Source of the DNA: Tribonema minus
Lineage: Eukaryota > Sar > Xanthophyceae > Tribonematales > Tribonemataceae
Direction of reading: 5' to 3'
Assembly (NCBI GenBank): GCA_017506865.1
Contig: JAFCMP010000002.1
Span: 558,001-622,000, forward strand
DNA: 64,000 nucleotides
Shown in pieces: positions 1 through 11,900 of this stretch. Under the pieces are notes generated by a model. That model did no database searches. It worked only from the letters and a program-made list of their open reading frames with translations, and was not told where the DNA came from. Each line of letters starts with the position of its first letter. The first letter of the stretch is position 1. Both the position numbers and the translations under genes were made by a program.

Positions 1-2958
1 GCGGAGGGCGTATTTGTGGGGCATGTGGTGAGTCTGATTTGATTCCAAGCACCCAGTCCACCACAACAGGGGCACTTGAACTCAGAATTAAACTTCAAAA
101 TACGCTTTTTTGCAACCCAATTATCGATCAAGTAGGATCGTGAAAGCGGCAGCCGCAGCAAAGCACGCAAATCAAGTAGTGGATTGCAAGGGCGTGGCGA
201 TTAGCGTCACAGCGTGGTGCTGCAGCTGCTTGCACAATCACCTGGTCTGCAATGCGAAGTCAAAGATTCACCGTCTACCGCTGTACGTATTCATTCACCA
301 TTACATACATTGATGAGCACCCTGAAATGTTAGTTTTCCGCTTGCATGGCATTGCAGCGCCTGCAAATGATAGTGCCAGCGGCGCCTCGCAAATAGCTTT
401 TGTGACACGAATCTAGAGCTGCCTGGGCAGCTGATGACATTAACATGGACAGGACCAGGCTTAAGCCGTATATGCGAGCACGAGCACTGTAGTCACTGAT
501 TGCAGAAGCTCGCCAGGTGAAGGAATCGCGTTGATACTGAGTGTTGACTTGAAAAACAGATCATGTGAATGCAAGTGCATGTGATTGAGCAGTCCGCATG
601 GCATTCATGATGCAGCTCGCTGCCAATTTCAATCAAGAGAGCGCGGGTTGATGAGATCGTGCAAGTGACATATTCTGCAAGCCACTACGACAACAGCTGG
701 TGTCAGATAAACAATGTTGATGCATTTGGCTGCCCGCTACGCTAGCGTCCCGGCATCTGTAGCAAAACCACTGTACTGAAAGCTCGGAATGCGGTGTGAA
801 GTGTTGCTTGTACATTGCCTCCTCCCCAGTCAATGCAGCTGGAACCTGCGCGATGCTGGAAGGTCAGCCTTCGCACATAAGACGATACAGTTTTGGTGTG
901 TTTACATGGCGCACAGCCAACGCTTTACTTGCCTGATATCCTCCAAGTTGAAGTGCCGGCGTCCGAGCTGCCTGCCTGGCTGTCGCCAAGACTTGAGCGC
1001 GGCACCCCGCCATCGATGCGACCGTCCTCTTCATCATGAATCCAGTCACCATAATTGCTATGCTCGCCTTGAGTATTGCGCAGTTGTGATGCTGGCAGCG
1101 TGCTGTGTCGGAATCCGAGCTAGGGGACACGCCCCCCCCCCTTTCCCCCCTTGAAGTGGCTCCAGATCTGAAAAGCGTGACTTGGGGGGGGCGGCCGATG
1201 AGAAGGAAGCCCTCAGCCTCAGTAAGAGAAGTTACCGCCTCCTGAGAGGGGAGACGACAAGGAAGAGGGGAGGGGCCCATGCGAAGCGAAGTAACACCTA
1301 CTGTCATGATGGGCAACACGTTGAACTGCGCCTGATTGGGCGCAGTGAGCAGTAGAGCGGAACAGGCCAAGCAGATGAGCATGATGAATCAAAATAATTG
1401 AAGGGACAATACCATGCATGTACATTACATTGCCACAACAAAAATGAATACTTTGGTCCAGCAAATATTGGTTGCCAATGGTTGCCCGATCCGATCTGGC
1501 ACTTCGAGTGAGCCAAATCCGCAACCCTTGTGGCTATCGTTCACAATCGGTATACCATAAAATTAAAAATAGTTGTATTCCCAGGCAGCACATCTCCTGC
1601 AGCGGTGGCATCGCCAAATAGGACGCTGCTGCCACAGGCTGCGCTCCCTTGCCACCGGTGGTAGCAGCAACAGCGGAATCGAACGCCGCAGCTGCGTCGC
1701 GCAGCTGCGTCTGCGGCAGCAGCAGCAGCAGCAGCACCGCCGACAGGCACGCTGCTGTAACGTCTGAAACAGTCACTGCCAACACTGTCGCGGACACCAG
1801 GAAGACAAAACACACCAGCACTGTTGAGAAGGCGAGACGGCATTGTCACACGGTGGCCTTGCCCCTTATGCACATACTTGTCACAGCCGCCGCGTCATTC
1901 CGCGCGGCAGATGCGTTTGGTCTTCAGCCATCAGCAGCCCTAGCGCCGCCACAGCAGCTGCTGCAACAGCACATGCTGCAAGCAGTGCCACCACAGCAGC
2001 CAGAGCAGCAACTAGCAAGTGGCGCGACTCAGTCCGACCAGTGGTGCGCTTCACTCGCGAGCACATGGACCCTCCCAAGCCTGAGGTTTTGATTGTTATC
2101 AGCACACTGATGCACCATGGCTTGAGCGCTCGCGCATCGATGATCATTGTCCCCCAATGCTGAGCCGAAGACACTGTGTCATGCCGTAAATGCCCGAGTA
2201 AACGCCCCCCCGGGCGAGCGGATCTGGACCTTTGCACAGCACGCCCATGGGCTTTACATGGGGGAGGGGCCTGTAAAGGGGGGGGGGGCGTTTACTCGGG
2301 CATTTATGCTATGAGCTGATTGAACAAAGTGCAGATGATTATTATAGCCGTTCAACAATGCGGCAGTCTCCTGACATCAAATCCTTCCGTGCGTACATAT
2401 TCATGGTGCACTCAAACTTCAGCAACTGTTCCAGCCAGACTTCAGCAACTGTTCCAGACAGTAGTGGTGCACAGATTGCACAGCTTGCGGCACCGACAGC
2501 TCAAATTCTCCCAGTGGCATGCAATGACTAGTGGACGCCTCCATTTTCAAAAGCAGTGCCAGCGCTCATTGCGCGCTGGAGCTGCACTGCAGTGGCAGTG
2601 GCCATGCCCTGTTGAAGAGTTGCCAGGCTGACATTTGCTGGGCAGCCGCAGCTCGTTGACGAACCCATGAGCGCGCTCCGGTACGTGCACGTGTGCATTG
2701 CAGCGGGCATTGCACTCCATGTCAGGTTCAACTTCCTGCTTGACTTAAGGCACCGAACACGTGGCTGCTTCGACTGCAGCAGATGCCGCCGAATCAACTG
2801 CGCGCGGTGTGAACACCCTGAAGCAGGCTGTGCTTACTACTCACTAACTCGACTTGCTCGGTGAGATTAGGCGAGTAATGAGCGCGAAATCCTGACTGTG
2901 AAGTTGTGAAGTTTTGCGAGCGGCAGTGAAGGCAGGACAGGTACACAGCGAAGTAGCA
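1..2958. other. Upstream region without a supportable gene
   Basis: I found no recognisable gene here. The open frames are short, overlap on both strands and lack domain motifs. The stretch 1649-2092 (+) holds a CAG/GCC-rich frame. Its internal Met at about 1867 starts a hydrophobic stretch followed by ADAF, which loosely resembles a stramenopile plastid-targeting start, but no conserved domain follows. A strong inverted repeat lies at 2185-2304 (listed separately). C-runs and G-runs occur at 1130-1150 and 1185-1192. The part just before 2959 would be the promoter and 5' UTR of the RAD16-type gene. Confidence 0.4.
2185..2304. repeat. Inverted repeat / hairpin or very small MITE
   Basis: A near-perfect arm of about 25 bp (TAAATGCCCGAGTAAACGCC followed by a C-run) at 2187-2211 is repeated in inverse orientation at 2281-2304. 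About 70 bp containing G-runs separate the arms. The structure could be a folded non-autonomous transposable element or an RNA hairpin. No convincing target duplication is visible. Confidence 0.7.
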
Positions 2959-5900
2959 ATGGCGCCCAGAAGACCCAGCAGCAGAACCACAGCCAAGAAG
3001 AAGGTCGTGTACAATGTCGACAGCGCCGATTCCGGGGAGGAGGTGTCTGATTTTGCGCCAGACAAGGACGATGCGGTGAGCAGCGATGGCAGCAGCAGCA
3101 GCAGCAGCAGCCTAGCGCAGTCCGACGACGAGGTTGTGGAGGTCAAGAGCCCTGTGGTCAAGGCGGCGGCGAAACGGAAGCGTGCGCCTCGCATCTCTCC
3201 TGTTGCGAAGGCACCCAAGAAGGCAGCCAAAGGCGCGGAGGAAGGTGGATCCTGCGAGGCTTCAGCTTCAGCCGGGGGTAAGACATTATTAGCGTGTGTG
3301 GTGCGCAAGATCTACAGCTACAGTCGCTCATTCAATTTTTGCAAAGAGCATCTGGTGAGTTGGTTCACTGATGCGTGAACGCGAAGACCGCTTGCGCGAT
3401 TTCATCTCTCCGGTGCATGAACACCGGATGCGCTGCGTCCGTATTTCAGTGAGCGTGTGCTGGGATTCGATATGACGCTTCGCATCAGCAGCTTTGATGC
3501 TGCTGCTGCATATTGCAGCAGGTTGCGTCCGCGCAGAGATAGCACATCGAGATGCTTGTGTCCCACGCTGCCTGGCCTGCATGTCACTCCCCAGTTTTCT
3601 CGTGTTTGGCATGGTACTGCTGTACAATGCAGTCATTTGGCATCAATGAGGCTGGCAAGCAGTATAAATATAGAGTGTCTGTCATCATGCAATTTTTGGA
3701 GGGATCATCTTGCAAAGCTCTCGAGCATGTCTGATCGGTGCCATTATTGCCTGTCAACCTCAGAAGTGCTTTGAATTATTGCTACATTACTCATATCAGA
3801 CAGTCCAGACAGTCTGGCCTCTCAGTGGCTCTCAATTCCTCGTAAACCATGACATAGGCATAATAGTGCATCAATGTCAGGCTTGCAGGTCGGGCAACAG
3901 CACGCCACTTACGACTTTCTGAATGTTGATGTGCTGGACAGTTCGTAATAATCACATCTGTGACAGCATCAGTTGTGTGGGGCACCGGAAGCATTGCCAT
4001 GCCTCTGAAGTAAATACCTCTCATCACAACGCTTTCTAATCTTTGTTCAGGGTGATGCTGCTATGACCCCTGTGCACTGGATGCTTTGCTTGCTCTACTG
4101 CACTGCGCCACCACTGCAGCTGACGGTAGCACTGCCAGCAGCTGCATCCACTGGTAGCTACGCCGTTTTCTCCACCGGCTCCTCACACAGTTTACTGTCC
4201 TTTGATATAGTCTGTTGCTGTGTTGCCATTTCTCTCTGTGCGGCGAGAAAAGTAGCACTGCTCACCGCTTCATGACGTCCTCTACACTGCAACCGCAGCT
4301 GACGGTGACGCTGGCGGCGACGGCAGCGGCAGCAGCGGCGGCGCCAGCTGCAGCGCTACACTTGTTGGCGGGGCTGCCATGCCCCCCGGAGTTGACAGGT
4401 ACTGCTGCGACCTGGCCAAGTCGAGCCGCGCGGCGTGCAAGAAGTGCGGGGAGCAGATACCCAAGGGGGAGCTGCGGGTGGGCGCGGTCATGGGGGAGGG
4501 GCGCTGGGGGTAAGTCAACCCAAGTGTAGCAGTTATCAGTATACGTGAACTGGTCTGATGAAATGGGGGGGGAGGGGGGTACAGCTATGGCTGAGACAAG
4601 GGGGGGCTACAGCTGTTTTCTGGTACACGGTGACCTGGTCTGATAGGCCTGCAAAAAGGGGGGGGCGGGCTGGTCTGTGTGTGCACTATGGAGTGGAGCA
4701 CACAGCATATGCTTAGCGTACATTCTGCGTTTGATTCGAGCCTGTCAGCCCCATGGTATTGTGGCTGCTAAGCGTCAACACGTGTGCATGTGTGGAACTT
4801 GCGACGCATTGCACACGCAGTATACTATGCATGCGTGCAAACTTTGGTGTGTTCTAGCATGCCCTCATACATTGCCAACATTGGCATGTAGCTGTCAGAT
4901 CCATGGCGACCACTTGGCATGTGGCACAACGTAGAGTATGCCCACACAGCTCAGCATGTAATACACGCTGTTTCTTCCATTGACGGCGTGGCACCGCTTT
5001 TGGCGTGTAGCACAACATGCACTACACACAACTTGCTTTGCAATGCGCTCTGTGTGCACTCACATTATTGGATAGTTGCACTGCAACTGGTGTTCACTTG
5101 TTCACTGATACATCCATTGTGGCTGCCAGGCGCATGACGGCATGGCAATTCTTGGCGCGCATCGTCGTGCAGTGCAACAGTATGTGTGTCGCGTACACGC
5201 TACAATACATCCAGTACAGTACACGCTGCACTGCTGGATATTGACGTACAGCATGCACCTTTCCATTGTCGCATGGACAGGCCTATGACAGTGTGGCACC
5301 ACCAGGCGTGCGAAGTGCCCGCACTGCAACAGTTTGCGCATCATGCTATGTGTCCAGCACACTAAATGAAGTACATCCGGCACTGGTTATTCATCTATGA
5401 ATTGCACTCATTGCTGTGTCGCCAGGCCCATGACAGCGTGGCACCACCTGGCGTGCGTCGTGCCGCACTGCAACACCGCTGCGGACATTGAGGGCTATGA
5501 CGACCTGCCCGAGGAGCAGCAGCAGGTGCTGCAGGAGCGCGTAGATGAAAGCCGCGGCCAAGTGGACGAGCTGTATCAGGTCTGTCTGAGCATTGTCATT
5601 CTCTGTCATACTTCGAAGTATATTGGAGCGCAATCCACTGCTTTCGTGTCACATGTGGCAGCAACCTGTGCATGTTAGTGAGTCTGCTTCAGCAGCGCGT
5701 GGATGAGAGCCGTGACCAAGTGGACGAGCTGTATCAGGTCCGTTTGAGCATCATCATTATTTGTCATGTACATATCGGAGCTTAATCATCATTATTTGTC
5801 ATGTACATATCGGAGCTTAATACTGAGCATGGTACTGTCTTCATGTCACCTATGGTCAAAAGAAGAGAAAATCGTACAGCTCTCGGTGACCAGGTGTGGT

Positions 5901-8900
5901 TAGCCGCCAGCGCCTTCCACCAATAAGTCTGCCTGGCATCATATAAGTCTGCTTGGCATCATTATATCCCATGTCATGCGTGTTGGCACGCAACAATGTG
6001 CGTGGTATTGCTTTCATGTGACATATGGCAGCAACCAGTGCAGATCAGTGCGTCAACCAATGCACCATATTGCATTCATGCCGACAGCGGTCGACACGGG
6101 GACAAGCTGTATCACTTCAAGAACTTGAAGCCTTCAGTAGTCTAGGCTGCATGCTCAATTGTTCAAACTTAACCTTTAACCTGTGGCTTGGCCTCTGCGC
6201 AAATGTACACGGTGTTAGAATATGGACCGGTTCCTGCTTCTGTCACAATCATCTGGGTACAGGGGGGGGTTCAGACCCAGCAGTTTCACAAATCAGGCGT
6301 GTTCTCGGGAATGTGCGTTACTTGGCGGTTACATCTACCGTATGACGGTTACATTTTGCTTTGTGTCTCTAGTAATATTCACTCTCGTAAGCCCAGCACC
6401 CACGGTCTGGCGATGCCTCTCGGCCTCCTCTGCTGCCTGTGCTAGTGCGCAACACCGCATTTCTAACACTGACCATACATTTGAACTTCAACCCCTTGCA
6501 GCAATCAACCCCGACGACCTCGTGCGCACGGCATGGGACTCTGAACCTCAATCTCACATATTGCACCCTGCTTATGTTATGGACAGTGATAATTCTGAAC
6601 GAACTCATACTCACCATACATGTGAACTTCAAATCCTTGCAGCAGATCAACCCTGATGACCTCGTGCGCACGGCGTGGGACTCGAAACGTTACAACCTCA
6701 CAAACTGAACCCTGTTCATGTCTAGAGTGATAAACCTCGGGAACTTATACCTATACTCACCTAACCATACTCCGAACTTCAAACCCTTGCAGCCGATCAA
6801 CCCTGTCAACCTCGTGCGGCAAGGCCTGGGAATGTAAACCTCAAACCTTAACCTACGTTGAACCCTTTTGTGTTCAGAGCGATAAACCTCAACAACTCAT
6901 CATACATGTGAACTTCAACGCCATGCAGCCGATCAACCCTGATGACCTCGTGCGCAAGACCTGGGACAAGAAGGCCCCGCAGCCCCCCCGAGCTGCTTTT
7001 CCCACGCCTCCTAAACCTCAAGAACTCATACTCACCAGTGTACTGCAAACCCTCGCAGCCGATCAACCCTGACGACCTCATTCGCAAGGCCTGGGACAAG
7101 AAGGCTCCGCAGCCCCCGGAGCTGCTGTCCCCGCTGCTCCCCTACCAATTGGAGGGCCTTGGGTGGCTCCTGCACCAGGAGCTAGAAGAGGAGCACCGCG
7201 GCGGCATCCTCGCTGATGAGATGGTGAGTTCAGCTTACTTCAACCCAAACTTCAACCCTACACACATGTATGCATGCATGCATACGTACACATATATACC
7301 TAATACTTCAAAGTACTCAATAACTCATCCTCGCTGATGAGATGGTGGGTTCAGCTAACCCTAATAATACTAACCCTAACTCTGCATGTCTGCATGCATA
7401 TGTGGTGTTACATGGACACATGTAGTCTTACAATACGTTAGGATAGAAGTGTACATTAAATGAATGTTCAAGTGTGCATTGTGTATAATCGCAGTGCTTC
7501 CATGCCACTATAGGTCGGCAGATGCAAGCTCGGCAAGATGGCCCTGCTGTCATAGCCATGTGTCTGTTCCCAGTCCTGGGCCATATGCGCTTCCGAGCTG
7601 CAAGCCACTACCGTTTTGACGGCGGCGTCCTGGATTTTGTCTGTCGCCACTGGTCTGGCGTATCCTATTGCCCAGTCATGTGCCACTGCTCAGCGCGTTG
7701 CGCCTTGCGGGTTAAGTTCAGAAAGCCATGACTATGTCACTGAGCTCGGCAGCGTTTAATGATGTTGCACGTCGTGGCTGACTTGTGGATGGTTTGGCGT
7801 GTACACAACAGTTCAGACAGGTGTTCCAAGCGATGTGCACTTGGTGCATTGGAAGATGCTGTCGTGGCAGCGCTCAATAGTGCAATATTGTTGAGGAGCA
7901 TGCTGTGTCGACTGCAATGCTGCGTGCTATGCACCGCGGCATACATAGTCTGTACCAGCAAACAACACTCCTGCACGAGAGGTGTGTATTTGATGTTAAC
8001 CTTCTCATGGACGCTCTGCTACTCCCTTGTGACTTTACTGATTTTTGCATGCTTGCTTGCCCCTGCCGTTGCTGCTGCTGCTGCCGCCGCTGCTGCTCCC
8101 GTCTCTGGTGCACCACCTGCTTGGTCGCATCTTTTCAGGGCATGGTGAGGTTATACTATTTTGTGTTGCGGGGTAGGCGTGTATCAGCATCAGGGTTGTG
8201 GATTCATGCTGTGGTGTCATTTGACATAACGGCATCAAAGGCTCTACAACTCAGTGCTGCATCAGAATGAATCTTTGTGCTCTGTCGATGCCTGATGAGT
8301 AAACATCACTGGCATCATTGTATTGGTCGTGCAGCCTGCTGATGCATACTTCAAGGTACCCATGTGTAGTCATACGCAGGCTGGCCGCTGTATCATATGC
8401 GCGCAATCGTCAAACTGCTTCTCAATGCACGGGCATGCATATATCGCGTGAGTTGTGATTGCATCTTGGCCTCATGTGCATACTCAATCCTATGTTGGTG
8501 TAGATTTGCTTTTCGAATGTCACTTATGTCAACATTTAGGCAGTAGGCAGGCGTATCGCTGACATGCTGCCACCACTTCCCGTGCATTGTGCGTAAGGCT
8601 TTATAGTCAGCCGCGAGCCTTTGCTCTCAGGCCAAATGTTTCGTCACAAGGGCATGTATGTTTACAGCCACTCAATCTGGTTGCTCATGTCTTACTGCCC
8701 ACCTGTGGTGTGTACATCTTACGTGGTTAGACAGCCAGGCTCTCACTATCGCGCCTGCCAAGCAGCTCAATGCACATCTGCCCCATACACGGGAACAACA
8801 CTCTTGAAGTCTTGCAACGAGTCTGATGGTGTGCATAGATAAGGCCCAATTTTCAGCAATATACAGTGATGCCCCCCCCCCCCCATCTCGTTTACTGGGT

Positions 8901-11900
8901 CATCAGTCTCGTAACCGTATGCCAACCCCCCCCCCCCCCTTCCTGCACGCATGCAGGGCAAGACCATCCAGGCCATCAGTCTCATGCTCGCCAACAGGCC
9001 GCACGCCAAGGACAAGCAGCAGTGCTCAGCATGGACTGCCGCCGAGGCCGGCATGGAGTTCCCCACGCTGGGCAACGCCGACACGGCGCCGCGGCGCGGG
9101 GGGACCCTTGTGATCTGCCCGCTCATCGCGCTGACGCAGTGGCGCGCGGAGATCGAGCGCTTTGTCGAAGACGGGGGGTTGAGCGTTGTGACGTATCACG
9201 GCGCTGATCGGGCGAAGGGGACGCGCGGGCTGGCGGATGCGGACGTGGTCCTGACGACATACGCCGTGGTGCAGGTGGGTGCTGCTTGAGGACGTTGCGG
9301 GTTCGGTGTTGCATTACTATGGACGGTTACACAAGTAGAAGGATGTGCACACTTGAAAAACAGAAACTGATTTTGATGTGATTGCATTGTCGTATTAGTG
9401 TTGCATTACATACGCCCAGATGTAAGTCGCATTTGAATTGTGATTAAAGGTACGTATTGTGTGGGCTTCGAATGTTTTTGAAGGTGTTGGCGTCTTCCCA
9501 TGCATGCTCTTGTTTTCGACCGCGACAACTCTCACCAATCACAAGCCAGTCCAGTGCTGGGTAAAGGTTGCATTGCATTAGTCATCTTCGCTTCAAACAT
9601 TGCTGGATGATGTGAACTAATTCACAAAGCATGACTCAACTTCAACTGTGGCGTGCCCACTCCTGCAGGCGGACTACCGCCGCATGGTGGCGAAGCGCAA
9701 GGTGAAGTGCCCGGACTGCGGCAAGGCGCTGTACCCCGACAAGCTCTTCCTGCACCGCAAGTACTTCTGCGGGGAGGGCGCGGAGCGCACGGCTGCGCAG
9801 GCCAAGACGCAGCGCAAGAAAGGTGGGCCCAAGGGGGGCGCCAAGGGGGACACAAAGAAGGACGGCAAGGGGGCGGCAGGGGGGTCTACCAAGGGCAAAG
9901 GTGGAGCCAAGGGGTCTGGCGCTGGGAGTCTGACGACTGTGCTGCCCCCCAAGAAGGGGGCGAAGGCGGCGGAGGAGGCGGGTGGCGGAGCGGCGAACCC
10001 TAAGGGTAGGGCTGGTAAGAAGGGCAAGGCCAAGGCCAATGCTGAGAGCGACGAAGAGGCTGTCGCGACCGACATGTCTGACGGCTCCGTTGAATCCGGT
10101 GACGAGAGCGACGCGCCGCAGCAGCGGCAGAAGAAGCCTCGCGGCAAGCCTAATGCCAAGGCCGGCAGCAAGGCGAAGGCGAAGCAGACAGTCGTGGAGG
10201 TGGAGTCCAGTGATAGCGACGACGGCGCCGCCACTGCGACCAAGGCGAAGGGCAAGGCGGCGGCCAGTAAGGGCAGGGGCAAGAAGGCGATTACGGAAGA
10301 CGTAACCGACAGTGACGACGCTCCGGTGGCTTCGAAGGCAGCGGCTGGCAAGGGGAAGGGCAAGGCTGCGGCAACAAAAGGGAAGGGGAAGGCAGATGAG
10401 GTCACCGTGCTCGATGTTGAGAGTAGCGACGACAGCGCGTTTGAGGCGCCGGTGCAGAAGAAGCAGAAGACGGCCACGGGCAAGGCCGCAGCGGCGAAGG
10501 GGAAGGGCAAGGGGAAGGGTGAGTCGCGGCGTGCTGAGTAGTGACGCGTATGATGCGGGCAGGGTAGGTATGCAGTGCAAAATACTGCTGCCTGATGCGC
10601 ACCGGCGATGACGCGATCCGCTGCGCAGCGCCAGGGGGCCCGCGCTATGCGGCAGCGTGGACGCATTGCCCTTGTTGCAGCGGCCTTACACTGACCTGAA
10701 AGCTCGACTGCAGCAGAGGCCTTTGATGCATGCGCGCAGCAGCGGCGCGGCATGTGGCAGCCGGCTGACAGCCGCATGTCGTATAGGGCTGCAAGATCGC
10801 TTGCCACAGGAATGCTCATTCAGAACTAGCAAGCATTGACAAGTTCGCTGCGCTGTGGCTTCCGGCTCTCTGCTCTTGTGCAGGCAAGAAGCCTCTCGCG
10901 TCCGTTGCGGCAGCGGACGATGGCGATGAGGCAGGCGGCACAACTGTTCTGCCGGGCAGCGGCAAAAGGGGGAGGGGCGGAAAGCAACCGGCGAAAGGCA
11001 AGGCAAAGGGCAAGGCAAAGGGCAAGGGCAAGGTCCCCGCGGGCATGACGAAACTGTCGGACAGCGAAGAGGAGGCTGACATCAGTGACGAAGGTGAGGC
11101 TGGTGCTATTGTAGGTTTTGCCTGCCAGCGGAACAGTACATGCATTGGGGCTTCATTATCACAACAAGGTTCTTGAGGCAAAAGCAGAATGGTGCTGGGG
11201 GGGGCAGATTTGCAGTGTCGATACTTGCCTTGCTGCTCATTTTGACGTCAGCAAGTGTGAGGTGCGAGCGCGGCAGTTGCAGCTCTTAGGGCGCACCTGG
11301 TGAGCAGTGCCTCGCTGGGTTCGCAGCTGTAATTGAAGACTTCTCTTGAACTTCATCTCAACATCTTGACAACATGCGTTCGCAGCGCAATGGCAACTGT
11401 GCAGTGGGCCTCGTGGTCATTACTTGCACTTGCCACCAACTATTATGACGCGCTGATCTGCAGGGACGCCATGGGGCTGCAGCCCCTGCAAGTTTGCCGT
11501 CTGAGCACTGCTTTACTTACTTCTTCAAATTCTGGACCTGAAGCTCGGTGCGCAGCGAAGGAGCCCGATTCCAGCATGCTCGTTTCACATTGAACGCTCA
11601 CAGCGCTGTGCTGCGTGTTCACAGTGGATAATGACGATGGCAATGACAGCGGCAAGGGGACGGCGTAACGCGCACACTTGGCCCCGCATTTGTCATGCGA
11701 GCACTGCTGTACTCACTCTCGACCTGAAGCTCAGCATGCAGTGAAGGAGCCCAATCCCAGCATGCTCATCTCAAGCCAACCGCTTCCATCGCATGCTGCG
11801 CAGAGTCGGACGATGATGACGTCAGCGACGCCGGCAAGGGGGGCGGCGTAACGCGCGCTGTGGGCCCCCTCAGCGCGCTCCACTGCGTCAGCTGGTTCCG

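Noticed and set aside
1649-2092. Possible plastid-targeted protein with ADAF motif
   Set aside because: The frame is CAG/GCC-rich, has no conserved domain after the leader-like stretch, and overlaps other equally open frames.
9642-10819. Long minus-strand open frames opposite the Lys/Gly-rich exon
   Set aside because: They are Leu/Ala/Pro-rich shadows of the low-complexity RAD16 linker exon (9669-10518).
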